Part shown: one piece after another, positions 17,980-26,655 of the stretch | Layout: every line of letters begins with the position of its first letter | Position numbering within the stretch: position 1 is the first letter of the stretch | Source of the DNA: GCA-2705445 sp002705445 | Lineage (GTDB): Bacteria > Pseudomonadota > Gammaproteobacteria > Poriferisulfidales > GCA-002705445 | DNA: 64,000 bases | Assembly (NCBI GenBank): GCA_045561235.1 | Contig: JBJKYB010000002.1 | Span: 930,001-994,000, forward strand | Direction: 5' to 3' | Notes under the pieces: generated by a model | Told to the model about the DNA's origin: nothing | The model's database searches: none | The model's input: the letters and a program-made list of their open reading frames with translations, nothing else | Made by a program: the position numbers and the translations under genes

Positions 17980-19335
17980 ATGCATTTAAGAAAGTTTGGA
18001 ATTTCATTATTAGGGACATTGTTTCTTGCTATAAGCTCAGTAACAGTAGCTGACGAGACATGTATGTCACCATACATGGCTAAAATTGTTGGGCAAGAAG
18101 ACTATGTTTATGTTTGGACACTAGGGGTAGAAGGTCTTGGCGATGAGCAAGATAAATTAGTTACAATTGACGTTAATCCTAAATCAAAAACTTATGCTAA
18201 AGTTGTGAGTGTTCTTTCAGTTGGTGGACGAAATGAAGCTCATCACTCAGGTTTAAGTGATGATAGACATTATTTGTGGGCTGGCGGATTAGATAGTAAT
18301 AAAATATTTATTTTTGATGTTCATACAGATCCAAGAAAACCAACTTTACACAAAGTTATTACAGATTTTGTAGAAAAAACTGGTGGAGTAGTGGGACCTC
18401 ATACTTTCTACGCATTACCGGGTAGAATAATGGTGTCAGGGTTATCAAACAATAAAGATAATGGCGGGAGAACAGCTTTGGCAGAGTACAACAGCAAAGG
18501 TGAATTTATTGCTACGCATTGGTTACCAACAGATAGTGATCTTCGTGGTGCTAAAAAAGAAGGTAAGTATGCTGATGGATATGGTTATGATGTCCGTGTT
18601 CAACCTAGAAGAAATATAATGCTAACTTCTTCATTTACTGGATGGTCAAATTATATGATGGATTTTGGACAAATGTTGCAAGATGGTGAAGCTATGAAAA
18701 GATTTGGAAATACAATGGTTGTATGGGATCTTCACACAAGAAAACCAAAAAAAGTTATTGATGTTCCGGGTGCACCATTAGAAATAAGATGTGCATGGGG
18801 AGCAAATAATAATTATTGTTTTACAACCACAGCACTCACATCAAAAATCTGGTTGATTTATGAAGACGATAATGGTGAATGGCAAGGAAAAGCTGTAGCC
18901 GATATAGGTGATGCTTCAAAAGTTCCATTACCTGTGGATATTTCTATAACTTCAGATGATCAGGGGCTTTGGGTTGATACATTTATGGATGGAAAGGCAA
19001 GATATTTTGATATCTCTGATCCTTTTAATCCTGTTCAAAAATATGAAGAAACAATTGGTTCACAAGTAAATATGATCTCACAAAGTTGGGACGGTAAAAG
19101 AGCTTATTTCTCAACATCACTATTAGGAAATTGGGATAAAACAGGTGATGCAGATGAGCAATGGGTTAAACTTTACGAGTGGGATGACGAATCTTTAGAA
19201 TTATCTCATAAATGGACTATAGACTTTTACAAAGAAAAATTGGGAAGAGCACATCAAATGAGATTTGGTGCATACTCCTTGTACTCAAGTAAGAGTGAAA
19301 GTAATAAAAAGGAAGTAACATTATTAGACAAGTAA
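17980..19335 (+). CDS. mtoX: Methanethiol oxidase, SBP56/selenium-binding protein family
   Basis: Likely oxidises methanethiol to formaldehyde, hydrogen sulfide and hydrogen peroxide in the periplasm. A signal peptide ends near residue 24 (SSVTVA-DE). The mature protein follows the SBP56 beta-propeller pattern also seen in human SELENBP1: LVTIDVNP, NEAHHSGL (H88, H89), LHKVI, APLEIRC, FDISDP, SWDGKRAYFSTSL with WDK, and RAHQMRF near the end. C28 sits just after the cleavage point. The known bacterial enzyme is copper-dependent and encoded beside SCO and MauG genes, exactly the context here. No in-frame TGA is used, so it is not a selenoprotein. Function is inferred from homology and context. 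Confidence 0.88.
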   Translation: MHLRKFGISLLGTLFLAISSVTVADETCMSPYMAKIVGQEDYVYVWTLGVEGLGDEQDKLVTIDVNPKSKTYAKVVSVLSVGGRNEAHHSGLSDDRHYLWAGGLDSNKIFIFDVHTDPRKPTLHKVITDFVEKTGGVVGPHTFYALPGRIMVSGLSNNKDNGGRTALAEYNSKGEFIATHWLPTDSDLRGAKKEGKYADGYGYDVRVQPRRNIMLTSSFTGWSNYMMDFGQMLQDGEAMKRFGNTMVVWDLHTRKPKKVIDVPGAPLEIRCAWGANNNYCFTTTALTSKIWLIYEDDNGEWQGKAVADIGDASKVPLPVDISITSDDQGLWVDTFMDGKARYFDISDPFNPVQKYEETIGSQVNMISQSWDGKRAYFSTSLLGNWDKTGDADEQWVKLYEWDDESLELSHKWTIDFYKEKLGRAHQMRFGAYSLYSSKSESNKKEVTLLDK

Positions 19336-19366
19336 TTTAAAATTCTCTAATAAAGTGATAAAATTA

Positions 19367-19391
19367 AGGCTAACTTACGTTAGCCTTTTTT
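19367..19391 (+). terminator. Rho-independent terminator after mtoX
   Basis: A perfect 8-base-pair stem (AGGCTAAC with GTTAGCCT) closes the loop TTAC and is followed by a run of five Ts. It lies 31 bases after the mtoX stop and only 15 bases before the ATG of the next gene, leaving no room for a promoter after it. It probably lets part of the transcription through to the maturation genes. Confidence 0.85.
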
Positions 19392-19405
19392 ATTTATATA
19401 AAATT

Positions 19406-20113
19406 ATGAAATATTTTTTACAAATTATAATTATAGTAATTCTAATTACTAATTCTGTTATTGCCTCTGATGAGCTTGAAAAAGAAAGAGGCTTAATAAA
19501 GGACGAAAGAAATAATTTAGCAATAGGTTGGAGAGACAACTTGGGATACGATCTTCCTTTACCTGGCACATATGATTTATATAGCATAAGAAAAGCTGGA
19601 GACGGTGAAATTATTGAAGAGAACGGTAATAATAATTCTCTACATAATTTAATGGACGGCAAAATAACATTAATGAGTTTTATATACAGTAATTGCACTG
19701 ATACAAATGGATGCCCACTTGCGACTTCAGTTTTTTTTAAAATTCAAGAAAAATTAAAAAAGAATCCAAAAATGCTTTCTAAGATTAAAATGATTAGCCT
19801 AAGCTTTGATCCATTTTATGATACACCAGAAATAATGAGGCTTTATGGTAAAGACTTGAGTTATATAAAGGCAGATTGGGGATTTTTGACAACTAAGTCA
19901 TTAGCAAATCTTGAGCCAATTCTTGAAAGCTATGACCAGCCAGTTATAAGAAAGTACAACGATGATGGAAGTTATGCTGGAGTTGAGTCACACTTATTAC
20001 GCGTTTTTTTAATAGATGATAGAAAACTTATAAGAAATGTATACAATGTTGATTTTCTGCACCCAGATCTATTGATTAACGATATAAAAACTTTATTATT
20101 AGAAAATGAATAG
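19406..20113 (+). CDS. SCO family protein with CX5C spacing
   Basis: A 235-residue exported thioredoxin-fold protein. A signal peptide covers residues 1-20 (IIIIVILITNSVIAS). The copper/thiol site reads YSNCTDTNGCPLAT: C97 and C103 are five residues apart instead of the usual three, and H196 in ESHLLRVF fits the third ligand. FDPFYDTPEI corresponds to the SCO VDPxRDTPE motif. The frame is open to 19355, but that start lies inside the mtoX terminator region, so ATG 19406 is chosen. It lies between mtoX and the di-haem protein and overlaps the latter by 8 bases, suggesting a joint role in enzyme maturation. Confidence 0.87.
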   Translation: MKYFLQIIIIVILITNSVIASDELEKERGLIKDERNNLAIGWRDNLGYDLPLPGTYDLYSIRKAGDGEIIEENGNNNSLHNLMDGKITLMSFIYSNCTDTNGCPLATSVFFKIQEKLKKNPKMLSKIKMISLSFDPFYDTPEIMRLYGKDLSYIKADWGFLTTKSLANLEPILESYDQPVIRKYNDDGSYAGVESHLLRVFLIDDRKLIRNVYNVDFLHPDLLINDIKTLLLENE

Positions 20114-21440
20114 TTTATTTCTACAAAATAAAATATTTAATAAATCATTTTGGCTGATATTATTTTTTTTATTCAATAATGTTTCGCTATCAAGTGAAAG
20201 TATTAATTATTCTGGACCAGGTGATAATAAGGAGGGTTATGAGTCTAAAACTTATACAACAAACTCTTTAAGTTTAGATGACAGAAAGGGGAAAAAAGCT
20301 GACTTAATAAAGTATGTAACTATCAAACAATTAGGCTTACCTTCTTTAAAAATTCCTGAAGATAATCCAATTACTAGAAAAAAAATTGAGCTTGGAAAAA
20401 AATTATTTTTTGATAGAAGGTTGTCATTAAATAATACAATGTCGTGTGGTATGTGCCATGTACCCGAACAAGGTTTTACGAATAATGAAATTAAAACAGC
20501 AGTCGGGATTGAAGGGAGATCTAATTTAAGAAATACACCAACTTTACTAAATGTAGCATTTAATAAATTCTTATTTCATGATGCTAGAGAATTTTCTTTA
20601 GAAAATCAGGTTTGGCAGCCAGTTCTTGCACATTCTGAAATGGCAATGCCATCATTTGGTTTCACTATAAAAAAATTAGAATTAATTCCAGGATATAAAA
20701 AACTTTTTAATGATGCATTTCCCGAAGAAGGAATAACTATGGAAACATTTGGTAAGGCTATTGCAAGTTATGAAAGAGCTTTGATATCTGGTAACTCTGC
20801 ATTCGATAAATGGTTTTATGGTGGAAATGAAGAAGCAGTTAATAATGAGGTAAAAAAGGGCTTTGAAGTTTTTGTTGGGAAAGGTGGTTGTTCTGGTTGT
20901 CATTTAATTAACAAAAATGAAGCTCTGTTTTTTGATAACAAACTTCATAATACAGGTATTGGTTATGCAGAATCTATGGGTATTCTTAAGAAAAATAAAA
21001 CAAAGGTTCAACTTGCACCAGGTGAATATGTTGAAGTTGATAATAATATTATCGATAGTGTAAATCAGCAGAAAAAAAATAATGATTTAGGTTTGTATAC
21101 TATAACCGAAAACCCGTCCCATCGTTGGCTATTTAGGACTCCTACCTTAAGAAATATTTCCTTAACTGCGCCATATATGCATAACGGTGTTTTTAGTGAC
21201 TTAGATGAGGTGATAAATTTTTATGACGAAGGTGGTTTTGAAAATGAACTTTTGAGTCCAATGATAAAAAAATTAAATTTAACTAATGATGAAAAAAGTA
21301 ATCTCAGAACTTTTTTAGAATCACTGATTGGCGAAAATATTAATATTTTAATTGCAGATGCTCTTTCTACACCTGTTGGAGACTTAACAAAGAATGATCC
21401 AAACTGGGCAAATGAAAAAGATATGGGCTACAATAAATAA
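20106..21440 (+). CDS. Di-haem cytochrome c peroxidase/MauG family protein
   Basis: A 444-residue periplasmic protein with an N-terminal signal peptide (about residues 15-30) and two covalent haem sites: C114-x-x-C117-H118 in SCGMCH and C262-x-x-C265-H266 in GCSGCH. The bacterial peroxidase features FFDRRLS, GRSNLRNTPTLLNV, FHDAREFSLENQ and TAPYMHNGVF are present. Members either reduce hydrogen peroxide or, like MauG, make tryptophan-derived cofactors. Position in the mtoX cluster fits maturation of MtoX or removal of its peroxide product; sequence alone does not decide. Haem attachment would need the Ccm proteins encoded at 30-36 kb. Confidence 0.92.
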   Translation: MNSLFLQNKIFNKSFWLILFFLFNNVSLSSESINYSGPGDNKEGYESKTYTTNSLSLDDRKGKKADLIKYVTIKQLGLPSLKIPEDNPITRKKIELGKKLFFDRRLSLNNTMSCGMCHVPEQGFTNNEIKTAVGIEGRSNLRNTPTLLNVAFNKFLFHDAREFSLENQVWQPVLAHSEMAMPSFGFTIKKLELIPGYKKLFNDAFPEEGITMETFGKAIASYERALISGNSAFDKWFYGGNEEAVNNEVKKGFEVFVGKGGCSGCHLINKNEALFFDNKLHNTGIGYAESMGILKKNKTKVQLAPGEYVEVDNNIIDSVNQQKKNNDLGLYTITENPSHRWLFRTPTLRNISLTAPYMHNGVFSDLDEVINFYDEGGFENELLSPMIKKLNLTNDEKSNLRTFLESLIGENINILIADALSTPVGDLTKNDPNWANEKDMGYNK

Positions 21441-21441
21441 A

Positions 21442-21954
21442 ATGAAAATATATTATTATCTAAGCCCATTAATATTAGCTTTATTAATGTCATGTTCAAA
21501 TGTAGAAAAGACACCAATGAATAAAGTAGATGATAAATATTATGCAAACTTCAGCCTTCCTAATCTCCAAGATGAAATTATTAGTTCTGATGAATACCTT
21601 GACTCTTATGTTTTAGTCAATTTCTGGGCTACTTGGTGTACTCCTTGTGTAAAAGAGATACCTTCACTAAATAACCTACAAAAAATATTCAAAGATAACG
21701 AAAATTTTAAAATGATTGCTATAAACATTGGTCAAAACAAAGATGTAGTTAATAAATTTCTTTCAGATAAGTCATTATCTATTGACTTCGCAGTTTTATT
21801 AGATGAAAAAATAGAGCTGTCTGATTGGAATGTTCAAGCAATACCAACAACTTTCTTAGTTGATAAAAGCGGAAAAGTTATATATAAAATTGAAGGTGAA
21901 AAAGAATGGGACAGTTCCGAATTTACTTCTTTTTTCAGATCCATTATTAATTAG
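21442..21954 (+). CDS. TlpA/ResA-like thioredoxin-fold lipoprotein
   Basis: A 170-residue membrane-attached thiol-disulfide protein. The signal ends in a lipobox-like LLMSC with C18. The active site is NFWATWCTPCVKEIP (C66, C69), with the cis-proline loop QAIPTTFLVD. It begins one base after the di-haem gene stop; the frame extends upstream to 21394 but only within that gene. Likely role is keeping cysteines of haem or copper-site proteins (the SCO partners or apocytochrome) reduced. Inferred to be the last gene of the mtoX transcript. Confidence 0.88.
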   Translation: MKIYYYLSPLILALLMSCSNVEKTPMNKVDDKYYANFSLPNLQDEIISSDEYLDSYVLVNFWATWCTPCVKEIPSLNNLQKIFKDNENFKMIAINIGQNKDVVNKFLSDKSLSIDFAVLLDEKIELSDWNVQAIPTTFLVDKSGKVIYKIEGEKEWDSSEFTSFFRSIIN

Positions 21955-21960
21955 TTATGA

Positions 21961-22233
21961 TTATTCAGATGTAGTTGGATCTATTGTTCTTGTAATAGCA
22001 CTAATTTTATTTGCAGGGAATCCACCTTCCTTAGCATGCTCTTTAATTAATTCCTCGTTTGGAGCAATGTAAACGCAGTAAACTTTATCTTTAGTTACAT
22101 AGCTTTCCACCCATTGTATCTCAGTACCTAATTTTTTTAGCACTGAGCATGATTTTTGAGAAATTCCTTGCAGTTCATCAGTTGTTAAAGATCCAGCGTC
22201 ATTAATATCTCTTTCAATTATAAATTTAGGCAT
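21961..22233 (-). CDS. DUF4242 (SCO4226-like) protein
   Basis: A 90-residue soluble protein opening MPKFIIERDI and containing ELQGISQKSCSVL, IQWVESYVTKDKVYCVYIAP and KEGGFPANKI, which together match the DUF4242 family; one actinobacterial member binds nickel. Function unknown. It is convergent with the TlpA-like gene, 6 bases from its stop, and is followed upstream (on its own strand) by the BI-1 gene. Confidence 0.85.
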   Translation of the reverse strand: MPKFIIERDINDAGSLTTDELQGISQKSCSVLKKLGTEIQWVESYVTKDKVYCVYIAPNEELIKEHAKEGGFPANKISAITRTIDPTTSE

Positions 22234-22256
22234 AAATTCCCCTTATTATTTTATTA

Positions 22257-22943
22257 TTAATCATCTCCACCCATGAAGGCAGCGAATATATGTAAAAGAC
22301 TTGTAAAGAGATTATAAATTGATATATACAAAGTTACAGTAGCCATTACATAATTATTTTCACCACCATGTATTATATCACTTGTTTGATACAAAATTAA
22401 ACCGCACATTAAAAGTGCCCATAAACCTGAAATAGCTAGCATTGTAATAGGAAAATAATAACCCATCATTGATGATATCAATAAGATAATACTTGCAACA
22501 AAAGCTAATATAATTCCGGATGTGACAAAGCCGCCAATAAAACTGAAATCTTTTTTAGTATAATTAACATAAGCAGATAATGACAAAAATATTATGCCCG
22601 TCATCATTAGTGATGTTGTTACAATTTCAGCCCCATTACTAAGATTACTAATATAAATGTTTAATATTGGACCTAATGTAAAACCAAGGATACCAGTAAG
22701 ACAAAAAACCCAGAAAATACCAGAAGCATTATTTTTATTTTTTGCAGTTAAATAAAGTGCAACAAAATACAATCCAAGAGTAATAAATGGATTAACAACA
22801 GAAATATTTAACATATAACTTGTTAGTGCTGCAAATGCACTAAATAAAAGTGTCATTGATAAAAGAATATACGTATTTTTAAGGACTTTGTTAGTGGCAA
22901 GTGTTCTAGCTTGTCCTCTCAGTGTTGTATTGCTATTATTCAT
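22257..22943 (-). CDS. Bax inhibitor-1/YccA family membrane protein
   Basis: A 228-residue inner-membrane protein with about seven helices. The N-terminus TTLRGQARTLATNKVLKNTY and the helix LLSMTLLFSAFAALTSY are typical of YccA, an E. coli protein that modulates FtsH proteolysis; the wider family includes calcium-leak channels. The C-terminal helix pair YNLFTSLLHIFAAFMG is the usual end. A longer frame opens at 22976, but ATG 22943 has a GGAG ribosome site and the normal family start. It is divergent from tRNA-Ser(TGA). Confidence 0.92.
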   Translation of the reverse strand: MNNSNTTLRGQARTLATNKVLKNTYILLSMTLLFSAFAALTSYMLNISVVNPFITLGLYFVALYLTAKNKNNASGIFWVFCLTGILGFTLGPILNIYISNLSNGAEIVTTSLMMTGIIFLSLSAYVNYTKKDFSFIGGFVTSGIILAFVASIILLISSMMGYYFPITMLAISGLWALLMCGLILYQTSDIIHGGENNYVMATVTLYISIYNLFTSLLHIFAAFMGGDD

Positions 22944-23036
22944 ACTATAAGCTCCATAATTAATATAATAGAACATTAACGCTTTATTACTGATTTGTAA
23001 ATATAAACGAAATTATAATTTTGGTCCTTATAATAT

Positions 23037-23124
<88 letters not shown>

Positions 23125-23150
23125 CGAATTAAGATAGATTGGAGAAATAT

Positions 23151-23306
23151 ATGATGATGATAATTTTAACAATAATTTGCATAGTAATAATGCTTATTTT
23201 GTTCTCAATAAGTAAAAGTTTGGATTCCATAAATGAACAAATAGATCAGATAGTGGAAACAAATAAAAAATTAGTTGAAAATACAAAAAATACTTCCGAA
23301 GAATAA
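23151..23306 (+). CDS. Small single-span membrane protein (51 residues)
   Basis: Short open frame beginning with three ATG codons, preceded by a good GGAG ribosome site 6 bases upstream. It encodes one strongly hydrophobic helix (about residues 3-20, IILTIICIVIMLILF) followed by a polar, Asn/Lys/Glu-rich tail likely to form a coiled coil (SISKSLDSINEQIDQIVETN). Codon use matches the surroundings. It sits between tRNA-Ser(TGA) and the convergent rhodanese gene. No family recognised; topology predicts the helix in the inner membrane and the tail in the cytoplasm or periplasm. Confidence 0.6.
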   Translation: MMMIILTIICIVIMLILFSISKSLDSINEQIDQIVETNKKLVENTKNTSEE

Positions 23307-23356
23307 AATTTATAATTATTTTTCTTGTGACTTATAAAATATGTTTATGAGAAATT

Positions 23357-23746
23357 TTATTCATGGTCGTCTATAATACCCACTTTTTTCATCCACTGCT
23401 TAAACCCACCTTTCATATGAGATACTTTTGTATAGCCCATTTCTTTAAGGGTTTTAGAAGCTAGAGTAGACCTAGCGCCAGAATGGCAATATAAAATAAT
23501 ATTTTTATTTTTGTCAAAAAAATCCTTATAGTATTCACATTTAGGATCAGCAAAGAATTCTAAGTGCCCTCTAGAAGAATGATATGAACCTGGAATTATT
23601 CCATTTTCAATTAACTCTGATGTGTCTCTTATATCAATTATATTAAAATCTTTTGAACCAAGTATTTCTTTAACTTCGTCAACAGTTAATTCTTCAAGAT
23701 TTATTTTTGCATTTTTAATCATCTCCTTAACTGTGGCATTACTCAT
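23357..23746 (-). CDS. Rhodanese-like sulfurtransferase
   Basis: Single-domain rhodanese of 129 residues without a signal peptide. The domain starts LTVDEVKEILGSKDFNIIDIRD and has the active-site loop ILYCHSGARSTLA with C87, then MGYTKVSHMKGGFKQW. These enzymes move sulfane sulfur between thiols or cyanide. The ATG has an AAGGT ribosome site. Nearness to the methanethiol module (about 1.4 kb) is suggestive but the two are not in one transcript. Confidence 0.9.
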   Translation of the reverse strand: MSNATVKEMIKNAKINLEELTVDEVKEILGSKDFNIIDIRDTSELIENGIIPGSYHSSRGHLEFFADPKCEYYKDFFDKNKNIILYCHSGARSTLASKTLKEMGYTKVSHMKGGFKQWMKKVGIIDDHE

Positions 23747-23865
23747 AATTTATTACCTTAGTGTTTTAAATTTACATGTATTATATAATAACTTATTAAC
23801 TGGATTAATATTTTTATACAATACTATAACATAAACATATTTAAAATTTATTGGATTAATAAATT

Positions 23866-24903
23866 ATGCAATTAGGAAGTTTAATAATTGATATTGCTGG
23901 TAATGAATTAACAAATGAAGATATTGATTTGTTAAAACATCCATATATTGGAGGTATAATCTTATTTTCAAGAAATTTTGTTTCTGTAGATCAAATAAAA
24001 GAACTTATCAGAAAAATTAAATCATTAAGATCTCCTTCATTAATAGTATACGTAGATCAGGAAGGAGGAAGGGTTCAAAGATTTAAAGAAGGAATGACTT
24101 TACTACCTTCAATATCATTATTAGGAGAAAAATATATAGCGGATTCAGATGAGGCTTCTTTAATTGCAAGGGAGTTAGGCTGGCTAACTGGATTCGAATT
24201 GACGAGTATTGGAATAGATGTGAATACATCTCCTGTTTTAGATATTAATTTCAAAAGAAGTAATATAATGGCAGATAGATGTTTTTCTGAAAAGCCAAAA
24301 ACTGTATCTTTATTAGCGGAATCATTTATTCTAGGTTCGAAAGAAAGTTGTATATCAAGCATATGTAAACATTACCCCGGTCATGGTTTTGCTAAAGCTG
24401 ACTCACATGTCGAACTTCCATTAGACAGCAGAGATATTAAAACTATTTTTCAAAACGATTTACTGCCTTATAAAAAAGCAATAGACCTTAAAATAGACGG
24501 TATTATGACATCACACGTTCTTTACAAAAATATTGATAATTTTCCACCAACACTCTCAAAAAAATGGATACAAATATTAAGAAATGACTTTAGATACAAA
24601 GGCCTAATATTTTCCGACGATCTAAGTATGAAAGCTCTAAATGAGTTTGGCGAAATACAAGATAATGTATTAAAATCAATAAGTATTGGATGTGATTGTC
24701 TATTTATCTGTAATAATAGAGATGAAGTCATTAGCATTTTAGATAATATAGTTATTGAAAATAATATAGAAGTTAGTAGTAAACTTATAAAATTAAGTAA
24801 GAATAATATTGATGATAATTTTGAAAAAAATAAAAGGAGATTGTCTGTTATAGATAGTCTTAAGAGAATTACGGTTAAGAAACAAATAGAAATTAATATA
24901 TAA
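23866..24903 (+). CDS. nagZ: Beta-N-acetylhexosaminidase NagZ (murein recycling)
   Basis: Cytoplasmic GH3 enzyme that removes N-acetylglucosamine from anhydro-muropeptides during cell-wall recycling. YVDQEGGRVQRFKEG binds substrate, KHYPGHGFAKADSHVELP contains the flexible-loop Asp-His dyad (D179, H181), and IFSDDLSMKAL carries the nucleophilic Asp (D251 or D252). Length 345 is normal (E. coli 341). It is followed after 6 bases by an MscS-type gene. Confidence 0.95.
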   Translation: MQLGSLIIDIAGNELTNEDIDLLKHPYIGGIILFSRNFVSVDQIKELIRKIKSLRSPSLIVYVDQEGGRVQRFKEGMTLLPSISLLGEKYIADSDEASLIARELGWLTGFELTSIGIDVNTSPVLDINFKRSNIMADRCFSEKPKTVSLLAESFILGSKESCISSICKHYPGHGFAKADSHVELPLDSRDIKTIFQNDLLPYKKAIDLKIDGIMTSHVLYKNIDNFPPTLSKKWIQILRNDFRYKGLIFSDDLSMKALNEFGEIQDNVLKSISIGCDCLFICNNRDEVISILDNIVIENNIEVSSKLIKLSKNNIDDNFEKNKRRLSVIDSLKRITVKKQIEINI

Positions 24904-24909
24904 AAAATT

Positions 24910-25971
24910 ATGGAAAACTTTCTTCAAGAATATAACATAGATCATTGGTTGGTTAAATTTATAGTAATTATACTTGTAATAATTACAATTAATATTTCAA
25001 CTCGCATAATATTAAATTATCTCAAAAAACAATCAAAGAAGACCAGTAACGTTTGGGATGACTGCGTAATAAATTCTTTTTATAGGCCTTTTACAATACT
25101 TGTTTGGATATTAGGAATAGTTTTTACTCTTGAGGCGTTCAATAAGGACTTTAAAGTCATAAATATTTCTCACGAATTTTTAGTGAATTTAAAACGTGCA
25201 GGAATAATTTTTTCTATCGCGTTATTTTTAAATAACTTATCAAGAAATTTTCAAATAGCTATTATTGAAAATAATAAAAATAATTCTATAGATGTAGATG
25301 AGGCAACATATGAGGCAATTTCAAAGATCATAAGACTCTCTATTATCATTACTTCAGGTTTAATAATCTTACAAACTTTTGGTTTTAGTATATCAGGAGT
25401 ATTAGCCTTTGGTGGTATTGGTGGAGTTGCGGTAGGTTTTGCAGCTAAAGATATGTTAGCTAATTTTTTTGGCGGTTTAATGATTTATTTAGATAGGCCC
25501 TTTAGAAAAGGTGATTGGATTAGATCCCCTGATAGAGAGCTTGAAGGAACTGTTGAAAATATTGGATGGAGGCAAACATCTATAAGAAATTTTAGAAAAA
25601 ATGTAATTTATATTCCAAACTCGGTTTTTATGAATATAATTGTTGAAAATCCATCTAGAATGACACACAGAAGGATAAGAGAGGTGATAGGCCTTAGGTA
25701 TAAAGACTTACCAAAAATGTTAAAAATTGTCGATGAAGTTAAATTAATGATTTCTACTCATGATGAAATTGACCATAAGCAAACCACAATCGTAAACTTT
25801 GATAGTTATAATGACAGCTCTGTTGATTTTTTTATTATAACGTACGCTAAGACAACAGAGTGGATTCGATATCATGAGATTAAACAGGATGTACTGATGA
25901 AGGTTGGTAAAATTATTGAAGATAATGGCGCTGAAATTGCATTTCCTACAAGGGTTGAAATTAAAGAATAA
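24910..25971 (+). CDS. MscS-family mechanosensitive channel
   Basis: A 353-residue inner-membrane channel that opens under membrane tension. Four hydrophobic segments lie before the pore helix LAFGGIGGVAVGFAAKD, followed by FFGGLMIYLDRPFRKGDWI and the beta domain containing GTVENIGWRQTSIRNF and the YIPNS motif. The extra N-terminal helices make it a YnaI/YbdG-like mid-size member rather than minimal MscS. It lies downstream of nagZ and ends 3 bases from the convergent csiV-like gene. Confidence 0.92.
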   Translation: MENFLQEYNIDHWLVKFIVIILVIITINISTRIILNYLKKQSKKTSNVWDDCVINSFYRPFTILVWILGIVFTLEAFNKDFKVINISHEFLVNLKRAGIIFSIALFLNNLSRNFQIAIIENNKNNSIDVDEATYEAISKIIRLSIIITSGLIILQTFGFSISGVLAFGGIGGVAVGFAAKDMLANFFGGLMIYLDRPFRKGDWIRSPDRELEGTVENIGWRQTSIRNFRKNVIYIPNSVFMNIIVENPSRMTHRRIREVIGLRYKDLPKMLKIVDEVKLMISTHDEIDHKQTTIVNFDSYNDSSVDFFIITYAKTTEWIRYHEIKQDVLMKVGKIIEDNGAEIAFPTRVEIKE

Positions 25972-25974
25972 TAT

Positions 25975-26655
25975 CTAATTTTTTTTTATTTTTATAATTT
26001 TAAGAATTAATCCAAAATTATCTCTATCAATATATGTTGTTTTATTAAGCTTGACTCTTTGTGATATGTCATGTTTTTTTGAAACTAAAATATTATTTGA
26101 AAAAAAACTGTCAGATTTCATTTTCAAACGTTCATATAATATTAAATTAACGGTATAAAATTCATCTTTTACAAATTTTATGAAGCCTTCATATTGATTA
26201 ATTTTACCAGAGCCAATAATATCTATATCATTTAGATCAAGATCATCATCGAAAATTTCGTTACTATAATCGTGCCCATCTTTTATTTTTATGTTATAAA
26301 AACTATTCATATTTTGAACCCATTCTAAATGAGTAATCAATTTTATTTTATTATCTTTTGATAAAATAGTTTTATACTCATTAAAGGTTTCCAATTTATA
26401 ATCATTATCATATTTTACGCATATATTTTCGTTATTTATCACACAATTATTGTTCTTTATACTAATCGAATCATTCTCTTTATATTTATCACTTATAAAG
26501 TTTTGATTATATTCTATTAAATTTGAGTCATTATGGGACACAATAATAATTTTAATTTGATATAAAATTTGATTTTCATCTATGATTTCTTCAGCATATA
26601 TAGATGTTGAAAAAAGTAGGAAAAACAAAAGTATATTTTTAAATATTATATTCAT
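25975..26655 (-). CDS. csiV: CsiV-like exported protein
   Basis: A 226-residue protein with a signal peptide (MNIIFKNILLFFLLFSTSIYA). The second half resembles CsiV, a gammaproteobacterial peptidoglycan-binding protein named in Shewanella biofilm regulation or related cell-envelope work: a THLEWVQN segment, a strand pair giving KFVKDEFYTVNLILYERLKM, then ISQRVKLNKTTYIDRDNFGLILKI, parallel to the family arrangement of an RRMRS/LHYLDHP-type C-terminus. The middle is low-complexity and diverged. It overlaps mfd by 4 bases, and csiV beside mfd is a known gammaproteobacterial arrangement; much of the assignment rests on that context. Confidence 0.55.
   Translation of the reverse strand: MNIIFKNILLFFLLFSTSIYAEEIIDENQILYQIKIIIVSHNDSNLIEYNQNFISDKYKENDSISIKNNNCVINNENICVKYDNDYKLETFNEYKTILSKDNKIKLITHLEWVQNMNSFYNIKIKDGHDYSNEIFDDDLDLNDIDIIGSGKINQYEGFIKFVKDEFYTVNLILYERLKMKSDSFFSNNILVSKKHDISQRVKLNKTTYIDRDNFGLILKIIKIKKN

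Noticed and set aside
17980..19335. Selenocysteine in the SBP56 protein
   Set aside because: No in-frame TGA is present; the family name reflects selenium binding in animals, not a selenoprotein.
23029..23034. TATAAT just before tRNA-Ser(TGA)
   Set aside because: Only 2 bases from the mature 5' end, so transcription would start inside the tRNA; the copy at 23014 is better placed.
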